Below, in pieces: positions 45,532-53,788 of a DNA stretch of 53,788 nucleotides. Below the pieces are notes generated by a model that saw only the letters and a list, made by a program, of their open reading frames with translations, was not told where the DNA came from and ran no database searches. How positions within the stretch are numbered: position 1 is the first letter of the stretch; every line of letters starts with the position of its first letter. This DNA is from Propionibacteriaceae bacterium (GTDB lineage: Bacteria > Actinomycetota > Actinomycetes > Propionibacteriales > Propionibacteriaceae), in contig JAISTQ010000060.1 in assembly GCA_031272505.1 (NCBI GenBank), positions 1-53,788 on the forward strand. Reading direction: 5' to 3'. The position numbers were made by a program, and so were the translations under genes.

Positions 45532-47409
45532 CTAGATTAGCTGCTGCAGCCGCTTCCGGGCAGCCTCCAAACCCACTAATTCAGTGAAGAGTGGGGAGTA
45601 ATCAGGGTCTTCGACAGGGTTTTTGCGCTGCAACCGGGATTTCAGCGCCTCGATCTGGGCGGAAAGCCGCAGCAATCGGAGCCGGACCGCGTATTCGTTG
45701 GCATATTCGGGGGTGGGGGCGCGCAGCTCCGGCTCGACGGCCAACTCCACCGCCAGCGCGGCCACCCCGGACTGCTCGGCGGCTTCGGCATCGGCGTGCG
45801 TGGCTTGGCGGACCCAGTCGCCGGATTCGCGGGCGGCCGGATCGGCGGCCAGCACCCGCTCAGCGAGGGCCCGATAGGCCGGATGGGTGAAATCCTCGGC
45901 CGTCAACGAGTTCCAATCGGCGGTGAACGACTGTGGGGATTTCAGCATCAGCCGGATGGTGCCGCGCTCGGCCTCCAGCTTGCGGTCCTTCGGATCGGGC
46001 ATCGGCAGCGGCAGCGGCAGGGACGGCGGCGCGTCTTCGGGCTCCGGCGGCTCCTCGTCCCAGCGGGGCGGCGGCGCCTGCTTCTTGAAGCGGGCGTTGC
46101 GGGCCTGTTTGCGGATCTCGGCGCTGACTTCGTCGGGGTTCATGCCGAGCATCTTCGCCAACTCGCGGATGTACTCCGTCACCAGCGATTGATCCCGGAT
46201 GTGCGTCACCAGCGGGGCGGCCGCCCGCAAGGCCGCCAGGCGCGAATCGACCCGCTCCAGATCGTATTTGCCGATGGTGTTGCGCATCACGAAGCGGTAG
46301 AGCGGGACGCGGCGGCTCACCAACTCGCGCAACGCGGCATCGCCGCGCTGGATGCGCAGATCGCACGGATCCAGGCCGGTGGGCTCGATGGCGACATACG
46401 TCTGCGAAGTGAAGGTGTCGTCAAGCTCGAAGACCTTCAGGGCGGCGTTCTGCCCGGCGGCATCGCCGTCAAAGGTGAAGATCACCTCGCCTTGGCGGAC
46501 GTCTGCGGAGCCGATCAGCCGCTGCAGGATCCGGGCGTGGCCTTCGCCGAAGGCGGTGCCGCAGGAAGCCACCGCGGTGTCCACCCCGGCCAGATGGCAG
46601 GCCATCACGTCGGTATAGCCCTCCACGATCACCGCCTGGTTCGCCTTGGCGATGTGCGAGCGGGCCAGATCCAGCCCGTAGAGCACGTTCGACTTCTTGT
46701 AGACGACCGTCTCCGGGGTGTTGATGTACTTGGCGGGCAGCCGGTCATCGTCGTGGATGCGGCGGGCCCCGAACCCGAGCACGCTCCGCCCGGCGTCCCG
46801 GATCGGCCAAAGCAGCCGACCGGCGAAGAAATCGTAGCCGTTTTGCCGGATCAGCCCGGCTTTCACCAGCTCATCATCCTTGAAGCCGGCCTGGTTCAGC
46901 AGATTGTGCAGGGCGCGGCCATCGCGCGGGGCATAGCCGATGCCGAATTGCTCGGCCGCCGACTCGTCAAAACCCCGCTCGGCCAGGAAACGCCTGCCGA
47001 GCTCACCGGCCTTGCCGCGCAACTCGGCCGCATAGAACTCGGCCGCCTGGCCATTCGCCTGCAGCACCCGCATCCGCAGCCCCGGCTCGATGCGCGGGCC
47101 ACCATCCTTGAAACGGAGCTGGATTCCCAGCCGATCCGCGAGGAACTCGACCGCCTCCACGAAGGAGAGGTGGTTGATCTTCATCACGAAGTTGATCACG
47201 TCCCCGCCCTCGCCGCAGCCGAAGCAGTAGAAGAAGCCGCGTGACGGGGTGACCCGGAAGGACGGCGTCTTCTCCTCGTGGAAGGGGCAGAGGCCCACCA
47301 GCGAATCGCCGCCGCTGCGCCGCAGCGTGACGTAGGCGCCGACCACATCGTCGATGCGCGAGCGGTCGCGGACCGCTTGCAGGTCTTCGTCGACGATCAT
47401 TCCGGGCAT
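45532..47409 (-). CDS. dnaG: DNA primase
   Basis: 625 residues. The CHC2 zinc finger (CPFHEEKTPSF ... CFGCGEGGDV) opens the protein, the Toprim core has VEGYTDVMA and TFDGDAAGQ, and the C-terminal DnaB-binding part is present, with a Pro-rich linker before it. It makes RNA primers for replication. Position after dgt is conserved in actinobacteria. Confidence 0.96.
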   Translation of the reverse strand: MPGMIVDEDLQAVRDRSRIDDVVGAYVTLRRSGGDSLVGLCPFHEEKTPSFRVTPSRGFFYCFGCGEGGDVINFVMKINHLSFVEAVEFLADRLGIQLRFKDGGPRIEPGLRMRVLQANGQAAEFYAAELRGKAGELGRRFLAERGFDESAAEQFGIGYAPRDGRALHNLLNQAGFKDDELVKAGLIRQNGYDFFAGRLLWPIRDAGRSVLGFGARRIHDDDRLPAKYINTPETVVYKKSNVLYGLDLARSHIAKANQAVIVEGYTDVMACHLAGVDTAVASCGTAFGEGHARILQRLIGSADVRQGEVIFTFDGDAAGQNAALKVFELDDTFTSQTYVAIEPTGLDPCDLRIQRGDAALRELVSRRVPLYRFVMRNTIGKYDLERVDSRLAALRAAAPLVTHIRDQSLVTEYIRELAKMLGMNPDEVSAEIRKQARNARFKKQAPPPRWDEEPPEPEDAPPSLPLPLPMPDPKDRKLEAERGTIRLMLKSPQSFTADWNSLTAEDFTHPAYRALAERVLAADPAARESGDWVRQATHADAEAAEQSGVAALAVELAVEPELRAPTPEYANEYAVRLRLLRLSAQIEALKSRLQRKNPVEDPDYSPLFTELVGLEAARKRLQQLI

Positions 47410-47418
47410 GTGAGAAGT

Positions 47419-48525
47419 CTATATTCCTGACGGTAGTTTGTTTTCGGGGTAGTGCAATAACTCGATGGCGGTGTTGAAGGCGAACCGATCCGTCATGCCG
47501 GCCACATAGGTGACGGCGTCGCGGACCGGATCGGTGGCCGGACTGGACGGCAACGCCCCCGGATGGGCGATGAAGTGCTCCACCAGGGCGCGCAGCACCG
47601 CGATCACCGCCGCTGATTGCGCCAACGATTCCGGACGGGTGTAGATGCGCTCGTAGTTGAAGGCGCGCAGCCCGGCGAGCGCAGCGGCCTGCTCCTCCCC
47701 CATCGCCACGAACCCATGGGCGCAGGTAGCTTCGATCACCGCCCGGATGAACACCGCCAATTGCTCGCGGCGGGTGCGGCCACAGATGGCGGCCACCGCC
47801 TCGGGCAACTCGGCCGCGGTGATGATGCCGGAGTGCTCCGCATCCTCGAAATCGTGGGCGCAGTAGGCGATCCGATCCGCCCAGGAGCAGATTTCCCCCT
47901 CGATGGTGGCGGGGGTGGGCCGCGACCAGGAGTGGTTGCGGATGCCGTCCAGCGTCTCAAAGGTGAGATTCAGCCCGGCGAGCACCACATCCGCGCCCCA
48001 GGGGCCGTGATCGTAGCCACCGGGGATGAAGACGTCGAAGGCGTCCTCGGAGGCGTGGCCACCGGGGCCGTGCCCGCAATCGTGGCCGAGCGCGATGGCT
48101 TCGGCGAGCGACACGTTCGCCCCCACGCCGCGGGCGATGGACGTGGCCACCTGGGCAACCTCGAGCGCGTGGGTGAGCCGGGTGCGCTGATGGTCGCCGG
48201 GAAAGACCACCACCTGCGTCTTGCCCGCCAGGCGCCGAAACGCGGTGGAGTGCACGATCCGATCCCGATCCCGCTCGAAGCAGGTGCGCTCCGGATCGGG
48301 CGGCTCGGGGCGCTTCCGATTGCCGGCCCCGCGCGCGCGGGCCGCCCCCGGCCGCAGATAGGCGGCTTCGCGCTCCTCGCGGGCCACCCGCCCAATCGGC
48401 GCGCCCACTCCAAGCTGATTCGGAGCCCCGTCATGGCTGGTGACCACACCCGCCCGGGCATGGCCGCTCATGGTGGCCGCCCAAGCCACCGCCCGCTCCG
48501 TGGGTGTGCCAACTGAATCATCCAT
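47419..48525 (-). CDS. dgt: Deoxyguanosinetriphosphate triphosphohydrolase-like protein
   Basis: 368 residues with the HD-domain motifs: RTRLTHALEVAQVA, ALGHDCGHGPGGHASE and WADRIAYCAHDFEDA. Members hydrolyse dNTPs to nucleosides and triphosphate. ATG 48525 is chosen; the same frame is open further upstream but runs antisense to the next gene. Nine bases separate its stop from dnaG's start, so the two are cotranscribed. Confidence 0.94.
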   Translation of the reverse strand: MDDSVGTPTERAVAWAATMSGHARAGVVTSHDGAPNQLGVGAPIGRVAREEREAAYLRPGAARARGAGNRKRPEPPDPERTCFERDRDRIVHSTAFRRLAGKTQVVVFPGDHQRTRLTHALEVAQVATSIARGVGANVSLAEAIALGHDCGHGPGGHASEDAFDVFIPGGYDHGPWGADVVLAGLNLTFETLDGIRNHSWSRPTPATIEGEICSWADRIAYCAHDFEDAEHSGIITAAELPEAVAAICGRTRREQLAVFIRAVIEATCAHGFVAMGEEQAAALAGLRAFNYERIYTRPESLAQSAAVIAVLRALVEHFIAHPGALPSSPATDPVRDAVTYVAGMTDRFAFNTAIELLHYPENKLPSGI

Positions 48526-48582
48526 GGCTCTAGTCTGGCAGGTGGGTACGACATTTATGAGCCGAGCCATTAGAGTTGGGTT

Positions 48583-49218
48583 ATGAGTGAGAACCGTCCC
48601 ATGTTCGAACCGGCGCCTTCCAACGAGCCGGTGCCGCACTACCAAATCCCCCTGTCCGAAGCTCCGGGCGGGCATCCGTTCCAGTTCAGCCAGCAACCGC
48701 AGTCCGGTACCCTGCCGCCAGCGCAGCCGCAAGTCGGGCAGCCGGGCTACGCCTCCCCCTACGAACCCGCGCAGGCGACCGGAAGCTATCCCGGATACGG
48801 TCCGACGCCGAAAGGCTCGCCGCGATTCGGCTATGTGGGCCTGGTGCTGGGTGTGTTGGCGATGGCGCTCGGCGCCACGACCGGCGTGCTGTTCGGGCGG
48901 ATGGTCATCGATGTGATCACCGGCCTGGCCGCGCAGGGCATCTACCTGGACTACAACGATTTCAACCTCACCTACCAGATGATGTACAACCTGCCGCCGG
49001 AAATGCTGCAGAGCCTGAGCGGGATCGTCTATACGGCCCTCGCGCTGCTCATCGTGGGCAGCCTGATCGGCATCATCGGCCTGGTGCTCTCGATCATCGC
49101 CACCGCCAAGAACCAGGGCCGCGCCTTCGGCATCTGGGGCATCATCCTTACCGTGCTGGCCCCGATCGTCACCCTCATCGTCTACATGTGCATGGCGATG
49201 ACGGTGATTGTGGTCTGA
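48583..49218 (+). CDS. DUF4190-like membrane protein
   Basis: 211 residues. A Pro/Gln/Tyr-rich N-terminus (about 1-80) is followed by three or four membrane segments (about 82-105, 145-170, 183-209). This is the common actinobacterial type of DUF4190-like proteins; function unknown. It runs divergently from dgt and converges on dus with 2 bases between stops. Confidence 0.75.
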   Translation: MSENRPMFEPAPSNEPVPHYQIPLSEAPGGHPFQFSQQPQSGTLPPAQPQVGQPGYASPYEPAQATGSYPGYGPTPKGSPRFGYVGLVLGVLAMALGATTGVLFGRMVIDVITGLAAQGIYLDYNDFNLTYQMMYNLPPEMLQSLSGIVYTALALLIVGSLIGIIGLVLSIIATAKNQGRAFGIWGIILTVLAPIVTLIVYMCMAMTVIVV

Positions 49219-49220
49219 GC

Positions 49221-50366
49221 TCAGCCGCCGGAGGTGTCGTCCTCGGGCACTTCGGCATCGCCAAGGGTGCGCGAATCCAGCCACCCGTAGGGCAGGTGTA
49301 CCTTGTCGCGAGGGTTGCCTTGACGTCCGCGCGGCTGGCCCAGCTCAGCGGTTGGAAAGACGGCGCTGGCGTCCATCTCGTCTTGGAGTTGACGCAGGTC
49401 GGCCAGGCTGGACACCAAGGCCAACTGACGGCGCAGCTCCCCGCCGATGGGGAAACCCCGGTAATACCAGGCCATGTGCTTGCGCAGATCCGTCAAACCC
49501 CACTTCTCGCCGTTCAGCTCGGCCAGCAACTCGGCGTGCCGGTAGACGATCTGGTTCACCTCGCCCAGCCGTGGGAGCGTGGTTTGCGCGCTGGGGCCGC
49601 GCGCGAGATCGCGAAACAGCCAGGGACGCCCGAGGCAGCCGCGTCCGATGGCCACCGAGGCGCAGCCGGTCTGTTTTCGCATCCGGGCGGCGTCCGCGGC
49701 CTCCCACAGGTCGCCGTTGCCGACCACCGGGATGGAGATGGTGTTGACGAGGGTGGCGATGGCCTCCCAATCGGCCTGCCCCGAATACGCCTGCTGCACG
49801 CTGCGGGCGTGCAAGGTCACCGCCGCGATGCCGACGTCTTGGGCGATCCGCCCCAAATCCAGATAGGTGGTGTGTTCCGCGTCAATGCCGATCCGGGTCT
49901 TCACGGTGACCGGCACCCCATACGGTTCGGCGGCCTTTACCGCCGCGCCCAACAGCCCCGCCGTCCGATCCAGCTTCCAGGGCAGCGCTCCCCCACCGCC
50001 CTTGCGGGTCACCTTGGGCACCGGACAGCCGAAATTCAGGTCGATCAGCTCCACCCCGAACTCGGCGCAGAGGATCTCGGCAGCCTTGGCGACGATGGCC
50101 GGATCGGTGCCGTAGAGCTGCACCGCCCGGCGCTCACCGGGAAAGAACTGCAGCATCGAGAAAGTGCGTGGAATCCGGTGGGCGATCCCGCCGGCGGTGA
50201 TCATCTCGCAGACGAACACGAACTGCGGTTTTTCCGCAGCCGTCGATTCGGCCAGCCCCAGGGCGGCTTGCTGCGCGCAGAGTTGCCGGAAGGCGGCGTT
50301 CGTCACCCCCGCCATCGGCGAGAGGAAGACCGGGAGCGCACCCCCGGCGAAGTTTTTAGACCACAC
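49221..50366 (-). CDS. dusB: tRNA-dihydrouridine synthase
   Basis: 381 residues. [13 protein letters not shown], the catalytic-Cys segment [16 protein letters not shown] and AVTLHARS are diagnostic. The flavoenzyme reduces specific uridines in tRNA D loops. Start GTG 50366 overlaps the glyQS stop by 11 bases. The order glyS-dus-dgt-dnaG matches many actinobacteria. Confidence 0.94.
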   Translation of the reverse strand: MWSKNFAGGALPVFLSPMAGVTNAAFRQLCAQQAALGLAESTAAEKPQFVFVCEMITAGGIAHRIPRTFSMLQFFPGERRAVQLYGTDPAIVAKAAEILCAEFGVELIDLNFGCPVPKVTRKGGGGALPWKLDRTAGLLGAAVKAAEPYGVPVTVKTRIGIDAEHTTYLDLGRIAQDVGIAAVTLHARSVQQAYSGQADWEAIATLVNTISIPVVGNGDLWEAADAARMRKQTGCASVAIGRGCLGRPWLFRDLARGPSAQTTLPRLGEVNQIVYRHAELLAELNGEKWGLTDLRKHMAWYYRGFPIGGELRRQLALVSSLADLRQLQDEMDASAVFPTAELGQPRGRQGNPRDKVHLPYGWLDSRTLGDAEVPEDDTSGG

Positions 50367-51738
50367 CGGGAAGCCGCTGGGCCAGCCAGCCCTTCACCTG
50401 ATCCAGCGCCACCCGCTCTTGATCCATGGTGTCGCGCTCGCGGATGGTGACGGCCTGATCGTCGAGAGTGTCGAAGTCGATGGTGATGCAGAACGGGGTG
50501 CCGATCTCGTCCTGACGGCGATAGCGGCGGCCGATCTGCCCGGCGTCGTCAAACTCCACGTTCCAGTACTTGCGCAGCTCGGCGGCCAGATCGCGGGCCT
50601 TCGGGGAAAGCTGCTCGTTGCGCGACAGCGGCAACACCGCGGCCTTCACCGGCGCGAGGCGCGGATCGAGCTTCAGGGAGACGCGGGTGTCGAAACCGCC
50701 CTTGGTGTTCGGGGCTTGATCCTCGGTGTAGGCCTCCACCAGGAAGGCCATCAGCGAACGGGTGAGGCCGGCGGCGGGCTCGATCACGTACGGGATGTAG
50801 CGCTCCTCGGTGGCCTGCTCGAAGTAGGAGAGATCCTTGCCGGAATGCTCCGAATGGGTGCCCAGGTCGAAATCGGTGCGGTTCGCGATGCCCTCCAGCT
50901 CGCCCCAGCCGTCACCGCCGACGAAACCGAAGTTGTACTCGATGTCGACAGTGCGCTTCGAGTAGTGGGAGAGCTTCTCCTTCGGATGCTCGTAGTGCCG
51001 CAGGTTCTCGCGCGCGATGCCCAGATCGGTGTACCAATCGGTACGGGCGTCAATCCAATACTGATGCCACTCCTCGTCGGTGCCCGGCTTGACGAAGAAC
51101 TCCAACTCCATCTGCTCGAACTCCCGGGTGCGGAAAATGAAGTTGCCCGGCGTGATCTCGTTGCGGAAGCTCTTGCCGGTGTTGCCGATCCCGAAGGGGA
51201 TCTTCATCCGGCTGGACTGCTGCACGTTGGCGAAGTTGATGAAGATGCCCTGGGCGGTCTCCGGCCGCAGATAGTGCAGCCCGGACTCGTCCTCGATGAC
51301 GCCCAGGTACGTCTTCAACATCATGTTGAAATCGCGCGGCTCCGTCCATTGGCCCACGGTGCCGCAATCCGGGCAGGGCACCTCGGCCAGCGAGGTGGGC
51401 GGACGGCCATGCTTGTGCTCAAACGTCTCCTCCAACTGATCCGAGCGGTGCCGTTTGTGGCACGAGAGGCACTCGGTGAGCGGATCGGAGAACACCCCGA
51501 CGTGCCCGGAGGCCACCCAGACCTCACGCGGCAGGATGATCGACGAATCGATGCCCACCACGTCATCGCGGCTTTGCACGACCGCTTTCCACCAGGCCCG
51601 TTTGATGTTCTCTTTGAGCTCCACCCCATATGGGCCGTAATCCCAGGCTGCCCGGGTGCCACCGTAGATCTCCCCGGACGGATACACAAAACCCCTGCGC
51701 TTTGTCAGCGAAATAACGTTCTCAAGCCGCGATGCCAT
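50356..51738 (-). CDS. glyQS: Glycyl-tRNA synthetase
   Basis: 460 residues, single-chain class II synthetase. [15 protein letters not shown]-like motif near 20-40 (here [17 protein letters not shown]), motif 2 [22 protein letters not shown] and motif 3 [11 protein letters not shown] are clear, along with the Zn site CLSCHKRH ... CPDCG. AAGGAG precedes the ATG. No T-box structure is apparent in the leader. Confidence 0.96.
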   Translation of the reverse strand: MASRLENVISLTKRRGFVYPSGEIYGGTRAAWDYGPYGVELKENIKRAWWKAVVQSRDDVVGIDSSIILPREVWVASGHVGVFSDPLTECLSCHKRHRSDQLEETFEHKHGRPPTSLAEVPCPDCGTVGQWTEPRDFNMMLKTYLGVIEDESGLHYLRPETAQGIFINFANVQQSSRMKIPFGIGNTGKSFRNEITPGNFIFRTREFEQMELEFFVKPGTDEEWHQYWIDARTDWYTDLGIARENLRHYEHPKEKLSHYSKRTVDIEYNFGFVGGDGWGELEGIANRTDFDLGTHSEHSGKDLSYFEQATEERYIPYVIEPAAGLTRSLMAFLVEAYTEDQAPNTKGGFDTRVSLKLDPRLAPVKAAVLPLSRNEQLSPKARDLAAELRKYWNVEFDDAGQIGRRYRRQDEIGTPFCITIDFDTLDDQAVTIRERDTMDQERVALDQVKGWLAQRLPGVV

Positions 51739-52090
51739 CGATACTCCTTAGCTAGCCGACCATCTGGCTGATGGCCGCACTGGAAAACTCTACCGTACCG
51801 CGCTCGCCAACCGGGGGTGCTGGACGTGCGGCGACGTGAACTCTCACGACTGACTCCAGCCAGCGTACGCCCGCCAAAAATACAGCCTGACGGAACGGTT
51901 GCCCGAAATGACGTCAAAGCAAGCGGCCGATTAGCAGTGAATGCCCTTGAGAAGGTATGTTTGAGACATCGGTGTTGATCCCAAGGTGCAAGCTTTGTCG
52001 GCCGATGCTGGGGCTGCCACCAAGCGGGGGCTCATGCAGACGCCTTGTTACCCACACGATAGGCCTTTACGCACCCATCATGGAGAACAA
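51739..52090. other. Divergent intergenic region glyQS / zur
   Basis: About 350 bases with no gene supported. It must carry both promoters. A hairpin CCATC-TGGCT-GATGG is at about 51769-51783 in the glyQS leader. No clear Zur box can be pointed out by eye. Confidence 0.4.
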
Positions 52091-52501
52091 ATGAGGAACA
52101 CGGACAACAGTCGCATCACCCGGCAGCGCATCGCGATCATGGCGATCTTGGAGCCGGACACCGGCTTTCTGAGCGCCAAGCGAATCCATGAACTGCTGAA
52201 AGCCTCCAGCCAGCGCGTCGGATTGGCCACGGTCTACCGCACGCTGCAGGCTTTGGAGGACGCCGGCCAACTGGATTCGGTCCGGCTGCCCGACGGATCG
52301 CTGGCCTACCGCTCCTGCACCACCACCAAGCAGCACCACCATCTGATCTGCCGCCATTGCGGCCGCACGGTCGAGGTGGAGTTGCGCGGCCTGGAGAAGC
52401 TGCTGAAGCAGGCTAACGAGCATTACGGCTACACCGACCTCTCCCACCAGGTGAACATCCTGGGCACCTGCCCCGAGTGCGCGAAGCTGCAACTCAATTG
52501 A
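52091..52501 (+). CDS. zur: Fur-family regulator, probably Zur
   Basis: 136 residues from ATG 52091, preceded by GGAG. The HTH segment (RITRQRIAIMAIL ... VGLATVYRTLQALEDAG), the CRHCG and CPECAK zinc ligands and HHHLICRHCGR are typical of Fur proteins. Linkage to glyQS and recO matches actinobacterial zur genes, so zinc-dependent control of uptake genes is likely. An in-frame start at 51986 would add a tail with no similarity. It converges on recO with one base between the stops. Confidence 0.9.
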   Translation: MRNTDNSRITRQRIAIMAILEPDTGFLSAKRIHELLKASSQRVGLATVYRTLQALEDAGQLDSVRLPDGSLAYRSCTTTKQHHHLICRHCGRTVEVELRGLEKLLKQANEHYGYTDLSHQVNILGTCPECAKLQLN

Positions 52502-52502
52502 T

Positions 52503-53219
52503 TTAATTCAGGGACCTGATCGACTGCTCCAGGTGCCAGTTGACGAAAGCGGCCACCACCCCGCTGGCTTCGGCCTGCACTTCGGGTGGCACCTCGCGGG
52601 TGGCTTCCCAATCTCCGGCGAGCAGCGCCCGCAGCAGGCTGAGCACCTCCGGATCGAGCCGCACCGAACCCGGTGGGTGGCAGTCGTCGCAGGCCACCCC
52701 GCCCAATTGCACTGAGAACCACTGCCAGGGACCGGGCTTGCCGCAGCGGGCACAGCCGTCCAACACCGGGGTGTAGCCGGCGATCGCCATCGCCCGCAGC
52801 AGGTGGGAATCCCGCACCAGGTTGACGCCGTGAGCGCCATGCGCCAGCGCGTACAGCGCCCCCACCAGCAGCCGATACTGCGACCGGGCGGGCACCCCCT
52901 CCTCGGGCACCAGCCGATCAGCGGCCTCCAGCATCGCCGAACCGGCCTGGTATTTCTCGAAATCCTCCCCGAGCGCCTGCGAGAAGGCGTTGATCGTCTC
53001 CGCTTGGGTGATGGTGTCCAAGCTGCGCCCGGTGGCCAACTGCAAGTCCACTTGGCTGGACGGCTCCAACCGCCCGCCGAATTTCGATGACGTCCGCCGA
53101 ATCCCCTTGGCGACCGCCCGCACCTTCCCATGCTCGGCGGTGAGCAGCGTCAGAATCCGATCCGCCTCCCCCAGCTTGTGCGCGCGCAACACCACCGCTT
53201 GATCCCGGTAGGTAGGCAC
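52503..53219 (-). CDS. recO: DNA repair protein RecO
   Basis: 238 residues. The OB-fold N-terminus (YRDQAVVLRAHKLGEADRILTLLT) and the zinc finger CARCGKPG ... CDDCHP are typical. RecO loads RecA on gapped DNA with RecR. It usually follows era in this phylum; here it is 25 kb away. Confidence 0.96.
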   Translation of the reverse strand: MPTYRDQAVVLRAHKLGEADRILTLLTAEHGKVRAVAKGIRRTSSKFGGRLEPSSQVDLQLATGRSLDTITQAETINAFSQALGEDFEKYQAGSAMLEAADRLVPEEGVPARSQYRLLVGALYALAHGAHGVNLVRDSHLLRAMAIAGYTPVLDGCARCGKPGPWQWFSVQLGGVACDDCHPPGSVRLDPEVLSLLRALLAGDWEATREVPPEVQAEASGVVAAFVNWHLEQSIRSLN

Positions 53220-53248
53220 CTGCCCATTCTAAGCGTTGCGTAAATACA

Positions 53249-53284
53249 AGAGGGCTCGCCGCGCGGAGCGGCGAGCCCGTCTTG
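53249..53284. terminator. Strong hairpin terminator
   Basis: GGGCTCGCCGC-GCGGA-GCGGCGAGCCC, a perfect 11-bp stem (53252-53278), flanked by AAGA and GTCTT. It stands between recO and the Ig-like gene on the same strand and should stop transcription of the latter. Confidence 0.75.
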
Positions 53285-53306
53285 CCCCCGATTACTCTTG
53301 CCCGTT

Positions 53307-53324
53307 CCCCACGAATCAGTGGGG
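53307..53324. terminator. Second hairpin after the Ig-like gene
   Basis: CCCCAC-GAATCA-GTGGGG, a 6-bp stem just after the stop of the Ig-like gene. Confidence 0.45.
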
Positions 53325-53353
53325 GCGTCCAACGGACCAGAGCTCGGTACGTG

Positions 53354-53788
53354 TTATTTGATTTTGACGGTCTTTGACGTCTTCACGGTACCCGTGACGT
53401 CGACCCGCTTCGGCAGGTACTTCGCCTTGACGTTGATCGGCTTGTCGTACCGCTTCGGCAGTTGGACCACGGTGGTCTTGTTGATGGCCTTCACCGTCTT
53501 CACCAGCTTGCCGTTCACGTAGATGGCGACCTTGCCCTTGGCGATACCGCTGGTCAGCGCGATGGAGACCTTCACCTTCGGCTTGGCGCCCTTGGCGTAC
53601 TTCACCGGGGTCACCTTGATGGACTTGGTCTTCACCGGGCTCGCCTGCGGCGCATCTCCGGCGGTGTCCCCCGGCACCTCCACGATGACGGTGGGGCCGG
53701 GCACTTCGACGGTCTTCACGTTCGCCTTCTCGGCGGCGAGTTGCGCCTCCAGATCGGCGATCTTGGCAGCCGCGGCTTCGGCGGCTTC
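53354..53788 (-). CDS. Ig-like domain surface protein, C-terminal part (partial)
   Basis: The frame is open to the window edge. The visible 144 residues begin with an Ala/Glu-rich helix (EAAEAAAAKIADLEAQLAAEK), then a Pro-Val-rich joint (VEVPGPTVIVEVPGD) and a Lys-rich Ig-like domain (SIKVTPVKYAKGAKPKVKV to GTVKTSKTVKIK) at the C-terminus. It resembles the Ig-like domain at 11.3-12.3 kb. The coiled-coil-plus-Ig layout suggests a secreted or envelope protein. An internal GTG at about 53719 is not the start. Confidence 0.7.
   Translation of the reverse strand, partial: EAAEAAAAKIADLEAQLAAEKANVKTVEVPGPTVIVEVPGDTAGDAPQASPVKTKSIKVTPVKYAKGAKPKVKVSIALTSGIAKGKVAIYVNGKLVKTVKAINKTTVVQLPKRYDKPINVKAKYLPKRVDVTGTVKTSKTVKIK

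Noticed and set aside
45796-47244. 482-codon plus-strand frame over dnaG
   Set aside because: Shadow of dnaG; no domain.
48526-49284. N-terminal extension of dgt
   Set aside because: It is antisense to the DUF4190-like gene and shows no similarity to Dgt; ATG 48525 is a better start.

Overview
This high-GC window comes from an actinobacterium (Actinomycetota). The signs are a WhiB regulator, a DUF5709 protein, an fhrC-like core order of hrcA-dnaJ-rsmE, phoH-ybeY-corC-era, glyQS-dus-dgt-dnaG and recO, a Zur-type Fur protein, an LAFTG sorting signal and frequent GTG/TTG starts. I cannot name the genus from sequence alone.

Left part, 1-11.3 kb, is an accessory island. The end of an excisionase-like gene and a tyrosine integrase are followed by a XamI/SalI-like restriction-modification pair and an Mrr-type endonuclease. 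The block ends at 5.4 kb in a 3' fragment of a tRNA-Pro gene, as expected for the distal attachment site of an element integrated in a tRNA-Pro to the left of the window. Beyond it lies a decayed zone: direct repeats shared between 5.3-5.6 kb and 8.8-10.2 kb, a small unknown gene, a DUF4139 protein, a WhiB regulator with palindromic operators, a frameshifted HTH-nucleotidyltransferase remnant, an unknown 485-residue protein whose tail is encoded by the repeat, and a VbhA-like antitoxin beside a broken fic toxin gene.

Middle part, 11.3-31.2 kb, is chromosomal: a secreted Ig-like protein, a transaldolase-like protein, ogt, a 1325-residue secreted protein with two metallophosphatase domains (the first apparently dead) and five BACON-like repeats, an amidohydrolase with aminopeptidase N (apparently starting at ATT), the pyrR-pyrB-pyrC operon, the phoH-ybeY-corC-era operon, a DUF5709 protein, a queuosine-precursor transporter and a small zincin.

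The most unusual locus is at 31.3-38.6 kb. It is a plus-strand cassette encoding a 1160-residue secreted protein with twelve ~30-residue FN..G.LTSLP repeats, two small SipW-type exported proteins, a TasA/camelysin-like exported protein with an alternate-type signal peptide, a SipW-like Ser/His signal peptidase, and an LAFTG wall-anchored protein. It looks like a dedicated export and surface-assembly system, possibly for fibres or matrix.

Right part, 38.7-53.8 kb, is mainly minus-strand housekeeping: tgt (which pairs functionally with the queuosine transporter), rsmE-dnaJ-hrcA under a CIRCE operator, an inositol-monophosphatase-like gene, tRNA-Met, an AlkD-like protein, dnaG, dgt, dus, glyQS, a Zur-like regulator, recO and the edge of another Ig-like secreted protein. 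In many actinobacteria these genes form one nearly continuous block; here it is split by insertions, notably the SipW cassette.
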